From Bifidobacterium sp. ESL0763 (GTDB lineage: Bacteria > Actinomycetota > Actinomycetes > Actinomycetales > Bifidobacteriaceae): a DNA stretch of 64,000 bases. A program made the position numbers and the translations under genes. Below are positions 7,763 through 16,819 of the stretch, one piece after another. The stretch lies in the NCBI RefSeq assembly GCF_029433395.1, contig NZ_JAQTHW010000002.1:310001-374000 (forward strand), read 5' to 3'. Under the pieces are notes generated by a model. It was given only the letters and a program-made list of their open reading frames with translations, had not been told where the DNA came from and ran no database searches. Position 1 is the first letter of the stretch. Each line of letters begins with the position of its first letter.

Positions 7763-7990
7763 ATGACCATCGTTGGGAAGCGCGCGCAGGATGTGTATCA
7801 GGCTGTTCGCTCCACGCAGATGGAAGGACAGCGCGTCGATGGCAGTTCATGGCCAATGCGAAGGAATATATTTTCGGCGACATTGATATAGATGCGTGGG
7901 AGCGTCGCACCGAGCAGCGCATTCGCGGGGAATTCGCCCTTGCTCGAGGAGAGGTTTGTCGATCCCTACCTGATTCCTGGAAGATTGGCC
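7763..7990 (+). pseudogene. Decayed second copy of the VbhA antitoxin and start of Fic
   Basis: The ATG at 7763 is followed by MTIVGKRAQDVYQAV and STQMEGQ, matching the antitoxin at 5226. One G is missing in the GATGGGCAG equivalent near 7840, shifting the frame. The remaining antitoxin sequence (ANAKEYIFGDID) and then a Fic-like FVDPYLIPG continue in a second frame before homology ends near 7990. The Fic catalytic part is absent. Confidence 0.8.
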
Positions 7991-8111
7991 CAAGGTGGGG
8001 AAGGCGTTCGTGCAATTGATAATGTGGCAATTGTCTTTGTGGATTTGTTGGGCTGAGTCCTGTTTTGTTGAATATGTTCGAAAGTCAATGCCAGCGTGAG
8101 GCTTGTTTCGG

Positions 8112-8723
8112 TCATTGCTCGATGTTGCGCTCGATAATCAGCGCGAGGGAGTCGACGCCGGATCGCCGGATCCGGTCGTGTTCCTGGCTGGTGTGGTCGG
8201 TGTAGAGCAGTTCGTCGACGAGGGCGGTGGTGAAGTCGAAGATGACGGTCGACAGTGTCTTGAGATTTTCGATGTCACCGCCGTTGGTGTAGTACAGGCA
8301 GCATTGGTGGACAAGGTCCTTGATTTTCTCGCTGTGCCGTTCCTGTACCTTTCTTGCTGCGGGCACGGCGTGGGCGAGTATCTCGATCTGGAGGTGGAAC
8401 CGTCGGTCCTCGCTGTCGACGAGCTGGTCGATGAGACGGCCGAGCCATTCTCTTTTGTCGTTGCGGAACAGGTCGAACGACTCCTGGGTGTCGATGCGTT
8501 CGAACACGTCGTTGAACGACTCGTCGTATTCCTTGAGGAGCTCGGCCAGAATGGCCTCCTTGTCGGTGAAATACGTGTAGAGCGTGCCGATGGACACTCC
8601 GGCCTCGCGGGCTATCTGGTTGGTGGTGACCTCGAAGTAGTTGCCCTCGAGAAACAGTTTCTTGGATGTGTCGAGGATGCGCCTGACCTTCACTCTGGCA
8701 CGTTGCTGCGTCGGTTGCTTCAT
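8112..8723 (-). CDS. TetR-family regulator of the divergent MFS transporter
   Basis: 203 residues. DNA-binding helix-turn-helix at residues ~10-58 (RILDTSKKLFLEGNYFEVTT, then IAREAGVSIGTLYTYFTDKE); the C-terminal domain is a helical ligand-binding and dimerisation region. Start ATG at 8723 has AAGGAAA upstream. It is divergent from an MFS pump at 8937, and three near-identical sites (TGAGTAT-NNN-CTCR) lie in the shared 213-base gap. That is the classic layout of a repressor controlling itself and an efflux pump. The inducing ligand is not visible. Confidence 0.88.
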   Translation of the reverse strand: MKQPTQQRARVKVRRILDTSKKLFLEGNYFEVTTNQIAREAGVSIGTLYTYFTDKEAILAELLKEYDESFNDVFERIDTQESFDLFRNDKREWLGRLIDQLVDSEDRRFHLQIEILAHAVPAARKVQERHSEKIKDLVHQCCLYYTNGGDIENLKTLSTVIFDFTTALVDELLYTDHTSQEHDRIRRSGVDSLALIIERNIEQ

Positions 8724-8758
8724 CGTCGCCGTTTCCTTCCGTTCCTGACTTGTTGTTC

Positions 8759-8772
8759 TGAGTATACGCTCG
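8759..8772 (+). promoter_or_regulatory. Operator site 1 for TetR (8112-8723)
   Basis: TGAGTATACGCTCG, first of three matching imperfect palindromes in the divergent gap; nearest to the regulator gene. Confidence 0.6.
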
Positions 8773-8842
8773 GTTTTCTTACAAGAAGGCCGGCTTTCCT
8801 GAATTTATGGCCGATGCGGGCTTCGGTAAGCATAAAATAAAA

Positions 8843-8856
8843 TGAGTATAAACTCG
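8843..8856 (+). promoter_or_regulatory. Operator site 2 for TetR (8112-8723)
   Basis: TGAGTATAAACTCG, same pattern as site 1. With flanking bases AAAATGAGTAT it also forms an 11-bp inverted repeat with the ATACTCATTTT at 8913-8923. Confidence 0.6.
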
Positions 8857-8905
8857 CTTTTGGTTTGACGGGTCGCTTTTCCCGGTGTATTCTCGCTCAA
8901 GCAAT

Positions 8906-8919
8906 TGAGCAAATACTCA
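8906..8919 (-). promoter_or_regulatory. Operator site 3 for TetR (8112-8723)
   Basis: Read on the minus strand as TGAGTATTTGCTCA. It lies 18 bases before the MFS start and just upstream of its GGAGG, so binding could block transcription of the pump. Confidence 0.6.
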
Positions 8920-8936
8920 TTTTTTGGAGGTTGATT

Positions 8937-10367
8937 GTGGAAAACATCGGAATGCAAGCGGCGCCGTCGCGTGGCAGAAGGGTCGCGCTGACGGTGGCCA
9001 TGTGCCTGGGCATAGCGCTGGTGATGCTGGACACCACCATTATGAACATCGCCCTGCCGGCCATGCAGCACGGGCTGGGCGTGGGCCTCGACCGGCTCTC
9101 GTGGGCGCTGAACGTCTACACCATCATCGTGGCTACCTGCACCATACCGTTGAGCCGACTGGCCGACATCTATGGACGCGGAAGGCTCTTCGTCGTGGGC
9201 CTGCTCCTGTTCGGCGCGGGAAGTCTGATCGCCGGGATGGCGCCGGGTTTCGGCGTGCTCATCGCCGGACGCGTTGTCTCCGGGCTGGGTGCGTCGGTGC
9301 TGCTGCCCGTCGCTAACGCGCTCGGTATCTCCGCATGGGGCGTCAAGGACCGTGTCAAGGTCGTCGCCGCGCTTGGCCTCACCCAGGGAGGTGCCGCCGC
9401 CGTCGGCCCGACCGTGGGTGGAATCGTCACCGATCGGCTCTCGTGGAACTGGATCTTCCTGGTCAACGTCCCCATCGTCGCCGTTGCGCTGATACTTTCG
9501 TTCTTCGCCCTTGATCTGAAAGGCGAGAGTCGGATCCAAGCCCGTATCGACTGGCTTGGTAGCATCGTGTCCATGGCCGGCCTGTTCGTCGTCACCTTCG
9601 GGCTCATCGAGTCCAAGAACTGGGGGATGGCCGATCCGCGCGTCTGGATGTGTCTTGGTGTAGGTGTTGTGGCTGTGGTCCTGTTTGTGCTTGTCGAACG
9701 CCATGTGTCCTCGCCGATGGTCGATCTGCGTCTTTTTCGGTTCCGCCAGTTCACCGCCGCCGCGCTGGTTGCCCTCATCGCCCAGTTCTTCTACATAGGC
9801 GTATTGGTCATTCTGCCTACCTTCTTCACCGCTGTGCAAGGCAGAAGCGAGCTGAACGCGGCGATGATCCTGCTGCCTATGTCGCTGACCGTCTTCGCGT
9901 TTGGCGGGTTTGGCGGGCTGGCCATCAACAAGCTTGGTCCGCGCCTCCTTGTTCTGGCGGGACTGTTCGCCGTGCTTGCCTCATATGTGCTATTGGCGAT
10001 TGTGAATCCCGTGAGCGTGACGGCCATGGCCCTCGCGGCTCTCGTTCTAGGTGTTGGCTTCGGCGTCATTGCCGGACCCATCAACGTGCTCGCCGCCTCA
10101 AGCTTGCAGGGCGAGCTGTTGACCGCCTCCCAGAGCGTGATCAGCGTCGTCCGCCAGATCGGCTCCGTGCTGGGCGTCTCCGTCTTCGTCTCCATGACCA
10201 CCCGTAACATCACGGCTCTGCCGACGCACACCCCGCAGGCCATGACCGGCGCCTACATCGGCGTCTACCGGATATGGATACCCGTGCTCGCGCTTTGCCT
10301 GCTTCTTGCGCTTCTGTTCCCCAGAAAACGCAAATATCTGCGGGAACTGAGCGTTGGCGTTCGATGA
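8937..10367 (+). CDS. MFS drug efflux transporter, DHA2 (EmrB/QacA) family
   Basis: 476-residue membrane protein with about 14 hydrophobic segments, the DHA2 layout. Motif C-like GLTQGGAAAVGPTVGGIV and motif A-like LSRLADIYGRGRLFVVG are visible, as is MLDTTIMNIALPAM near the N-terminus. These features mark proton-driven export of hydrophobic or cationic compounds. GTG start at 8937 preceded by GGAGG at optimal spacing; a longer frame to 8865 would run through the operators and is rejected. Divergent from a TetR gene that likely represses it. Substrates unknown. Confidence 0.9.
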   Translation: MENIGMQAAPSRGRRVALTVAMCLGIALVMLDTTIMNIALPAMQHGLGVGLDRLSWALNVYTIIVATCTIPLSRLADIYGRGRLFVVGLLLFGAGSLIAGMAPGFGVLIAGRVVSGLGASVLLPVANALGISAWGVKDRVKVVAALGLTQGGAAAVGPTVGGIVTDRLSWNWIFLVNVPIVAVALILSFFALDLKGESRIQARIDWLGSIVSMAGLFVVTFGLIESKNWGMADPRVWMCLGVGVVAVVLFVLVERHVSSPMVDLRLFRFRQFTAAALVALIAQFFYIGVLVILPTFFTAVQGRSELNAAMILLPMSLTVFAFGGFGGLAINKLGPRLLVLAGLFAVLASYVLLAIVNPVSVTAMALAALVLGVGFGVIAGPINVLAASSLQGELLTASQSVISVVRQIGSVLGVSVFVSMTTRNITALPTHTPQAMTGAYIGVYRIWIPVLALCLLLALLFPRKRKYLRELSVGVR

Positions 10368-10577
10368 TTTCACGCGTCCGTGAAAATGTAGGATTCGTCG
10401 GTCATGTAGACGGTTTGGCCTGTGTGACCGGCAAATCCCATGCACGGTGAGGTTCATAATGGCAACTGCCGTCGGTGCCCCAAGGAATGGAGTAAAGGAA
10501 GAAGATGCGGCATCAAAATAACGTTGCATGACTACTTTGCTTGCATGGATATATGAGTCTTCCGCATTGGCGCACCT

Positions 10578-11093
10578 TTAATGGTTGGCGTATCTCAACA
10601 GTACGGTTTGAATTTTGGGCATGAGCGTATGGATGAGTTTGAGATTAGAGGCGAACACCGCGAGCGCGGCGGCCTGCCAGAGCAGATAGACCGGCCAACC
10701 CGATCGGTCGATATGCCAGTAGGCGACGATGAGCCAGGCCATGAACGGCATCTCGGCAAGGGCGGTGATGGCGCCGGGGACGTAGCCGCGCGCCAGCGGG
10801 CAGGCGAGGATGTGCACGACGAGATGGAACGTGTAGGCTCCGCAGCTGGTCAGATACAAGGTGGTTCCGCCGGTGAGCGAGCATGCGATGGAGACGATGA
10901 CCAGCAGTACCATTTCCTCGGCGACGCCTGAGCAGAGCGCCGGCCCGTCGGTGACGGCGCCGAAGGCCCGGCGCTTGATGCCGTTCGTACTGCCCGATTC
11001 CCGCCGCTTCCATGCGGGCACCATGATCATCTCTTCGAAGTCGTGGAGGATGAAGACGATGGGTAGGATCCAGAAACTCAGGAACATCGACAT
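10578..11093 (-). CDS. HXXEE-domain membrane protein
   Basis: 171 residues with about four hydrophobic segments. The N-terminal HDFEE (residues ~17-21) is the defining HxxEE motif of this family of small membrane proteins of unknown function; a second acidic pair occurs in SGVAEEMV, and HLVVH follows. Start ATG at 11091-11093 with AAAGG about 9 bases upstream. Divergent from a TetR gene at 11256, with a palindrome (11114-11131) 20 bases upstream of its start, suggesting control by that regulator. Confidence 0.8.
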   Translation of the reverse strand: MSMFLSFWILPIVFILHDFEEMIMVPAWKRRESGSTNGIKRRAFGAVTDGPALCSGVAEEMVLLVIVSIACSLTGGTTLYLTSCGAYTFHLVVHILACPLARGYVPGAITALAEMPFMAWLIVAYWHIDRSGWPVYLLWQAAALAVFASNLKLIHTLMPKIQTVLLRYANH

Positions 11094-11113
11094 GATACCG
11101 GCCTTTCCGCCAA

Positions 11114-11131
11114 GGGTGACATTTGTTACCC
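11114..11131. promoter_or_regulatory. Candidate operator between HXXEE gene and TetR gene
   Basis: GGGTGACATTTGTTACCC, an 18-base near-perfect palindrome with one mismatched pair, in the divergent gap. A second looser repeat, TGACAC to GTGTCA, lies at 11171-11195. Confidence 0.5.
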
Positions 11132-11255
11132 TATGAAGGTAGGGCGCTCGCGGGTCGGAAGTCCACCGGATGACACAGATTCATCTGAAGTGTCACCTCG
11201 CAACGACGAAGTGGGTTGTACGGCGGGCGACGGAAGCGGGAGTGGGGTTGTCGAG

Positions 11256-11807
11256 ATGCGCATGGATGGTAACAAGACCAAGGTCGAAGACCGGATCATT
11301 GACGCGCTGTTCGCCAAGTTGGAGACGAGCACCTTCGCGTCTCTGACTGTCTCCGAGATCGCGGCCGCGGCGGGAACCTCGCGCAAGACGTTCTATCGGC
11401 ATTTCACTGGCAAGGCGGATGTGGTGCGCTGCTATCTTGAGGGACTGATGTCGGGGCTGGTCGACGAGGACGAGCGGATTGGAGACATGACGTTCGCCCA
11501 GGGAATCCGGCATTATTTCATGTATTTTCAGCCCCGGATACCCCGGCTGCGGTTGCTGCGGGACAACGGGCTGCTGGACTCGGCGTTGCTGATCCAGAAC
11601 AAGGTGTTCACCGGACGCTTTCCGCGGTTGAGCCTGCCGTGGCACGAGCCCGAACTGGGGGAGGAGCGGCTGGCCGATCTGTTCGTCGTCGGCGGTCTGT
11701 GGAACGTGCTCGCAGACAGCCTCGACGCCGATCCTCCGGCCGACCCTACGCGCCTCGCCAATACGTTGATGTCGCAGGTGGTCAGGCGCACCGGCAGGCT
11801 GGGCTGA
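11256..11807 (+). CDS. TetR-family transcriptional regulator
   Basis: 183 residues. Helix-turn-helix at residues ~5-55 (EDRIIDALFAKLETSTFASL, then TVSEIAAAAGTSRKTFYRHF); the rest is a helical C-terminal domain of the short type. The frame is open back to ATG 11133, but the added 41 residues (Gly/Ser/Asp-rich) are unlike the family, so the ATG at 11256 (MRMDGNKTK), preceded by GGAGTGGGG, is preferred. Divergent from the HXXEE membrane protein; the palindrome at 11114-11131 is its probable site. Confidence 0.82.
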   Translation: MRMDGNKTKVEDRIIDALFAKLETSTFASLTVSEIAAAAGTSRKTFYRHFTGKADVVRCYLEGLMSGLVDEDERIGDMTFAQGIRHYFMYFQPRIPRLRLLRDNGLLDSALLIQNKVFTGRFPRLSLPWHEPELGEERLADLFVVGGLWNVLADSLDADPPADPTRLANTLMSQVVRRTGRLG

Positions 11808-11891
11808 AGCGTTGTGGAAGAGACGAGCCTGTAGGATGTGTGCATTCGCAGACTTGCGGACTGCTGCAGGAGACGAGAATCAACAGAGACC

Positions 11892-12674
11892 TCAGACGAT
11901 GCGGCGGTCGGCGGCCCAGCGGGTCAGCTCGGTGCGGTTGGAGAGCTGGAGTTTGCGCAGCACGGCGCTGACATGCGTCTCGACGGTCTTCACGGAGATG
12001 AACAGCTCGCCCGCCACCTCGCGATAGGTGTAGCCGCGCGCGATGAGGCGCATGACCTCCTGCTCGCGGGTGGAGAGCTTGTCGAGTTCGTCGTCGTGTT
12101 GCGCGGGCCCGGTGCCTTGGAATGTCGAAAGCACGAAACCGGCCAGTTTCGGCGAGAAGACGGCGTAGCCCTCGTTGACCTGGATGATCGAGGAGATGAG
12201 GTCGTCGCCGCTGATGGTCTTGGTGACGTAGCCGCGCGCCCCGGCACGAATGACCGCGCCGACATCCTTCGGTGAATCCGACACCGACAACGCGAGGAAC
12301 GCGGAATCAGGGGAGAGGGGCTGCGATTTCGCCAATATCTCGGCGCCACCACCACTCTCGCCGCCGGGCACATGGACGTCCAGCAGCACGACATCCGGTT
12401 TGGTGTCGGCGATCATCGCCACCGACCCCTCCACATCCGGCGCCTGGCCGACGATGGTGAAGAACGGGCTGAGGGTGGCGATCACACCGGCGCGGAACAT
12501 CTCATGGTCATCGACCACGGCCACCCGGATGTCACGGTGGTCTGACGACGCCATGGCGGTGCGCCGAATATCGGACTGGTATGTGGAGGAAGCGGCTTTG
12601 CCGGTTTCCACATGGGGAAGCTGACCCGCCCCGGACCGTGCCATGGGTTGTGTCATATTCGTCCCGTCATTCAT
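11892..12674 (-). CDS. NarL/LuxR-type response regulator
   Basis: About 260 residues. Receiver domain starts near VAVVDDHEMFRAG, with the phosphoacceptor Asp in VVLLDVHVP and the Lys in YVTKTISGDD. The C-terminal LuxR helix-turn-helix reads STREQEVMRLIARGYTYREV and ISVKTVETHVSAVLRKL. The start ATG at 12674 has CTGGAG about 7 bases upstream and overlaps the kinase stop by 8 bases, indicating coupling; the true receiver begins about 45 residues in. Partner of the PspC histidine kinase. Likely target: the divergent PspC-protein promoter near 14.45 kb (inference). Confidence 0.9.
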   Translation of the reverse strand: MNDGTNMTQPMARSGAGQLPHVETGKAASSTYQSDIRRTAMASSDHRDIRVAVVDDHEMFRAGVIATLSPFFTIVGQAPDVEGSVAMIADTKPDVVLLDVHVPGGESGGGAEILAKSQPLSPDSAFLALSVSDSPKDVGAVIRAGARGYVTKTISGDDLISSIIQVNEGYAVFSPKLAGFVLSTFQGTGPAQHDDELDKLSTREQEVMRLIARGYTYREVAGELFISVKTVETHVSAVLRKLQLSNRTELTRWAADRRIV

Positions 12675-14418
12675 GCGCGTCTCCAGTCCTGTCTCCATCC
12701 GCCATTATGCCATCCCCGCCATCGCGTTGCCCGGAGATGGGCATATGCATGCGGACCTCGGTGCCCCACTGAGGCCGCGAGACGATTTCCGCGGTGCCTC
12801 CCCGGCGTTTGATCCGCCCGACGATGGACTCGCGGATGCCAAGTCGGTCTTCGGGGATGGCGTTGACGTCGAATCCCTTGCCGTGGTCGCGCACGAACAC
12901 CTCGACCTTGTTCCTGCCGGCCTCGCAGTATACGGAAATGGGTTCGCCGCCATGCTGCGCCGCGTTGAGCATGGCCTGTTCGCTGGCGTTGAGCAGGGCG
13001 TCGGTCTGCGCGCTGGGACGGGCGTCGCCCACGGTCACCACGTCTATGGGCTTGCGGTACTCGTCCTCTATGCGCGCGGCGATCTCGTGGAGCCCCGCGC
13101 CCACCGACCGCTCCGGGGGAGTGCGGTCCTGGTAGAGCCACCGGCGCAGTTCCCGCTCCTGACCGCGTGCCAGGGCGAAGACGTTTTCGGGCTCGTCGCT
13201 GTGCAGCTGGATCAGGGCGAGAGTTTGCAGCACACCGTCGTGCAGGTGCGCGGTCATGTCGGCGCGCTCCTCCTCGCGTTCCTTCAACGCCCGTTCGTGG
13301 CCAAGGTCATGGACGAACTTGTTGCCCAGCGGTACCAACGCCACGGCGACACCTGCCAGAAGCGCCAGGCCGGCCACCATCGCCGAGATCGGCAGATGGG
13401 AGTGGAACGCTGGCGAATCGGTGCAGATGATGTAGCCGACACCCACCAGCGCGACGCCGACGATCAGATAGGGCAGCTGGCCCTTGGCGGCGTTCATCTT
13501 GAGCCATGCCACGCCGATGCCGCAGAGGGCGAACAGGCCGCCGATGGTCAGGTCGGCGGGAATGGGGCTGGCTGCGAGCGCGATGGACAGGACGATGAGC
13601 GCCAATCCGGACAGGGCTATCAGCGAGGGCTTTGAGGCCCGCCGCAATGCCTGGCCGATGTCCTCGAACGAGCCGAAAGCGTTGGCTATGGTGTCGTCGT
13701 CGAACATCGCCGACGAATCCATGGCTGGTTGCGCCGACGTCTCCTGGGATTGCCGGTGGCTGGCGGTGCCGGATGGTGAATTCGCTGCGGTTCCGGATCT
13801 GACGTGTTGCTGGTACGGAGACGGAGCGGCACCGTTGGTTCTGGTGCGTTTCGTGCTCCCGGAGTTTTGATAGCCGAAGTCGGCACCGTTGCCACGATAG
13901 GCGTCATCTCGCGGCTGATACGCGGCGTTTCCGCGGGAGAGCGGTCCTTGATTCGCCGTTCGCTGGGCCCAATAGGCGGCCAAGGGGTCGCCGGCCGGCA
14001 CGAACACCCACAGGAACACATAGGCGGCGATGCCGGAACCGAATAGGAACGTCAAGGCGATGAACGCCAGACGGATGACGGTCACGGGGATTGACAGATG
14101 CAGGCTCAGCCCACGGCACACGCCGCAGAGCACGCGCTTGCTTTTGGGCCTGAGCAGAGGCAGTCGCTGGCGGACGGGAATGGGGAACGCCGACTGCCCC
14201 TGATGGCCGCTGCGGTTCGACGATTCGCTGGAAGCCTTGCGATAAGGGGCATTCCCGGCATCATCACGACCATAAGGGGGCCGATAGCCATATCCGCTCC
14301 TTTGATGATACGTGTCGCGGAAACGGCCATGGGGATCATCACCGTGCCGGCCGTACGGCGTACCAGGGCATGGCTGCCCCGCTGGTGCGCGGTACTCGGC
14401 TCGGTTTCTTGGTCTCAT
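12667..14418 (-). CDS. PspC-domain sensor histidine kinase
   Basis: 583 residues. After a disordered N-terminus, a PspC domain (KRVLCGVCRGLSLHLSIPVT, with one or two membrane helices, residues ~100-160) is followed by a linker, about four more membrane helices (residues ~265-360), a HisKA_3 box with the phospho-His in AHLHDGVLQTLALIQ, and a C-terminal HATPase region (VFVRDHGKGFDV, then DRLGIRESIVGR). It senses envelope conditions and phosphorylates the overlapping response regulator. Divergent from another PspC protein at 14531 with a 112-base shared gap. Known PspC kinases of actinobacteria respond to membrane or wall stress; the stimulus here is inferred. Confidence 0.88.
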   Translation of the reverse strand: MRPRNRAEYRAPAGQPCPGTPYGRHGDDPHGRFRDTYHQRSGYGYRPPYGRDDAGNAPYRKASSESSNRSGHQGQSAFPIPVRQRLPLLRPKSKRVLCGVCRGLSLHLSIPVTVIRLAFIALTFLFGSGIAAYVFLWVFVPAGDPLAAYWAQRTANQGPLSRGNAAYQPRDDAYRGNGADFGYQNSGSTKRTRTNGAAPSPYQQHVRSGTAANSPSGTASHRQSQETSAQPAMDSSAMFDDDTIANAFGSFEDIGQALRRASKPSLIALSGLALIVLSIALAASPIPADLTIGGLFALCGIGVAWLKMNAAKGQLPYLIVGVALVGVGYIICTDSPAFHSHLPISAMVAGLALLAGVAVALVPLGNKFVHDLGHERALKEREEERADMTAHLHDGVLQTLALIQLHSDEPENVFALARGQERELRRWLYQDRTPPERSVGAGLHEIAARIEDEYRKPIDVVTVGDARPSAQTDALLNASEQAMLNAAQHGGEPISVYCEAGRNKVEVFVRDHGKGFDVNAIPEDRLGIRESIVGRIKRRGGTAEIVSRPQWGTEVRMHMPISGQRDGGDGIMADGDRTGDAHE

Positions 14419-14530
14419 GGTTCCATTGTGCCCTCAATATGACAAGGATAGGGGGAATTTGCCGAAAATCAGGGTCGAATCAGGGTGTTCCCTGACCCTT
14501 TCGCGAGTGTCGCCATGATGTAATGGCCTT

Positions 14531-16819
14531 ATGAGCAACCACAACATGTATGCCGGGCCTGCGCAGGGTCCGCAGTATTACCAGGGCGCGCCCGGATCGA
14601 TGCCGCCCAGCCATGAGCGGATAGACCATTTCTTCCGCTGGATCCGTTCCAGCGGATTGATGCGTGGCAACAACCGTTGGATCGCGGGCGTGTGCGATGG
14701 CATCGCGGTGCGATACGGTCTGAGCCCCGTCTTCGTGCGGGCGGTGGTGGCCGCATCCACGTTGGTGTTCGGCTTTGGTGCCGCGTTCTACGCCGCGGGT
14801 TGGGCGCTGCTGCCGGATTGCCGCACTGGCCGGATCGACGGCGAGGAATTGGTGTATGGCCACTGGCAGTGGTCGTTGCTGGGGCCGATCGTCTTCATGA
14901 TCATCGCCTTCGCAACGCCCGGTATCGGTGGGTTGGCGGCAATCATCGCCGTCGGTGTGCTGCTGATCATGGTCAATAGCCTGCAGCATCGTGTCCGCAA
15001 CCAGAGCGGGGGCGGTTTCGAACAGGGGGGAATGCCTTATCGTCAGCAGCCAACCGGCCCCGAAGGTCCCGGTTCCTGGCAGGGAGGGCAAGGGCACCCT
15101 CCCATGTCGAACGTGAACATGCCTGCCGGAAACGAGCCGAACGCCGAAGGAGGTGCGCCCCGGCCGTCTGCGTTTCAAGGACCATACGATGACGGACAAC
15201 AGGGCCAATCCTTTCGTGCCTCGAATGATCGAGCCGGGGGATACCAGTCGGTAGATACGGACGCGGAGCCGGATTTCGTGGGCTATGAATCAGCTCCGCC
15301 TCGGCATCCGGGCAACGACGGCGCCGAATATTACGACGAGCCGCCCACCTATATGGCACAGCCGTATGGGCCTGCCTATCGTCAGGAACAGCCTTACTTC
15401 CAACCCGCCGATATGGATCATGCTCTGAAACGGATGAAGCGCAAGCCGGCGGGAGCCATACTGGTCCTCTTCATGCTGGGTCTCATCCTCTGCTCCGGGG
15501 CTGTCGTCGCAATCGTGTGTGTGAGCGAAAGTGATTACCTTGGCTCCATGCTCAGGATGGGTACCATCTGGGTCGGCGGCGTGCTGCTGTCTCTGGGCAT
15601 CGCCATCGCGGCGCTGGGGATGGTCGGCAGGCGTTCCGGTGGTCTGCACCCATTGATGTGGATCGCGGTCGTCGTGGCCGTCGCGTTCATCGCCTCCGAC
15701 ATCGGCTACTCCTATGTGCTTAACGACATGAATCGCGCCGACGCCTCCTATCAATCGGTGAGCGTGACCGGTTTCAAGGCCCTCAACGGCAGCAGCAAGA
15801 GCGAGATCTCCAGGCTGGACGATGGCGTGGCTATCAGGGGGAACCGCCTCGACCATGATGTCGTCAACATCGACATGAGCGGATACGCCAAGGTCCATGG
15901 CACCCATGAGATCGAGCTCAATGACGGCAGCAAGGTTCAGTCCGGTTGCCCGACCGGCCACATCGACCTGACGGTGCAGCAGGCGACCACATACATCACC
16001 TTGCCGGCAGGCTGCTCCTACCGTCTCAGCCATGATGGCAGCATTGGCCAAGGTTCTTCTGCATCAAGGTGGCAGCGGGAGTCGAGTACACCGGATAAGC
16101 CCGACAAACCAGCTAAGCCCGACAAGCCGGCCAAGCCAGGCAAACCCGATGTGTCAGCCGAGCCGGAGGCGTCGGACATGATGACGCAATCCTCTGCTTC
16201 GCGCAATGCCGACGCAACCGATGGCTCCGTCGCGGTCGTGGCCGAGAACGCCTATGGAGCTGGTGGGCAGGCCGGGGAAGTTTCGGGTCATCCGATTGAG
16301 CAATACTCTGCGGCGGGTTCGGTGAGGTCCGCTTCCTGCTCCCACAAGCATATGAAATCAAGCGATGGCAGCGAATACGACGAAAGCTACGATTGCGACG
16401 ACGATCACGACGGTGACAACGCCGATGACGATGACGACGAAGACTATGACGATGACCACGATGGCGACGAGGACCATGATTTCTGCTTCGGATTCTGCGA
16501 CGGTGGCTTCGGTATGTGGGTCGATGACAGTCTGGCCACGGGCACGAAGTCCTTGGGAAGCGGCTATGTGGCCATCGGCCGCAACGCCCAGATCGGTATC
16601 GGAGACCGCAGCTACGGCCGCCTCGAATTCCAGCACGGCGCTCGCACGTCCAAGGACTACCAATGGTATTTCTCCGACAACCATGCCAAGATGCCGAAAA
16701 CCGGTCCGGAACTCACCATTGACGTGCCGTATATCGTTGAAGGCCGCGTGACGGTGCAGTATCCGTCCGAAAGCACCGTGCCGACCTATGCGCGGTTCAG
16801 CAAGGAGCAGGGCAAATGA
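14531..16819 (+). CDS. Large PspC-domain membrane protein with acidic, metal-site-like tail
   Basis: 762 residues. Residues ~30-95 form a PspC domain (NNRWIAGVCDGIAVRYGLSP) with membrane helices to ~155. A Gly/Pro/Gln-rich linker follows. A second membrane block lies at ~310-395. A beta-rich C-terminal part follows, interrupted by a Lys-Pro-Asp repeat (residues ~520-540) and an extreme Asp/His run (residues ~620-650) leading into HDFCFGFCDGGFG. It is divergent from the PspC kinase and overlaps the next gene by 4 bases. Probably an envelope-stress effector controlled by that two-component system (inference). The acidic Cys/His patch could bind metal. Confidence 0.75.
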   Translation: MSNHNMYAGPAQGPQYYQGAPGSMPPSHERIDHFFRWIRSSGLMRGNNRWIAGVCDGIAVRYGLSPVFVRAVVAASTLVFGFGAAFYAAGWALLPDCRTGRIDGEELVYGHWQWSLLGPIVFMIIAFATPGIGGLAAIIAVGVLLIMVNSLQHRVRNQSGGGFEQGGMPYRQQPTGPEGPGSWQGGQGHPPMSNVNMPAGNEPNAEGGAPRPSAFQGPYDDGQQGQSFRASNDRAGGYQSVDTDAEPDFVGYESAPPRHPGNDGAEYYDEPPTYMAQPYGPAYRQEQPYFQPADMDHALKRMKRKPAGAILVLFMLGLILCSGAVVAIVCVSESDYLGSMLRMGTIWVGGVLLSLGIAIAALGMVGRRSGGLHPLMWIAVVVAVAFIASDIGYSYVLNDMNRADASYQSVSVTGFKALNGSSKSEISRLDDGVAIRGNRLDHDVVNIDMSGYAKVHGTHEIELNDGSKVQSGCPTGHIDLTVQQATTYITLPAGCSYRLSHDGSIGQGSSASRWQRESSTPDKPDKPAKPDKPAKPGKPDVSAEPEASDMMTQSSASRNADATDGSVAVVAENAYGAGGQAGEVSGHPIEQYSAAGSVRSASCSHKHMKSSDGSEYDESYDCDDDHDGDNADDDDDEDYDDDHDGDEDHDFCFGFCDGGFGMWVDDSLATGTKSLGSGYVAIGRNAQIGIGDRSYGRLEFQHGARTSKDYQWYFSDNHAKMPKTGPELTIDVPYIVEGRVTVQYPSESTVPTYARFSKEQGK

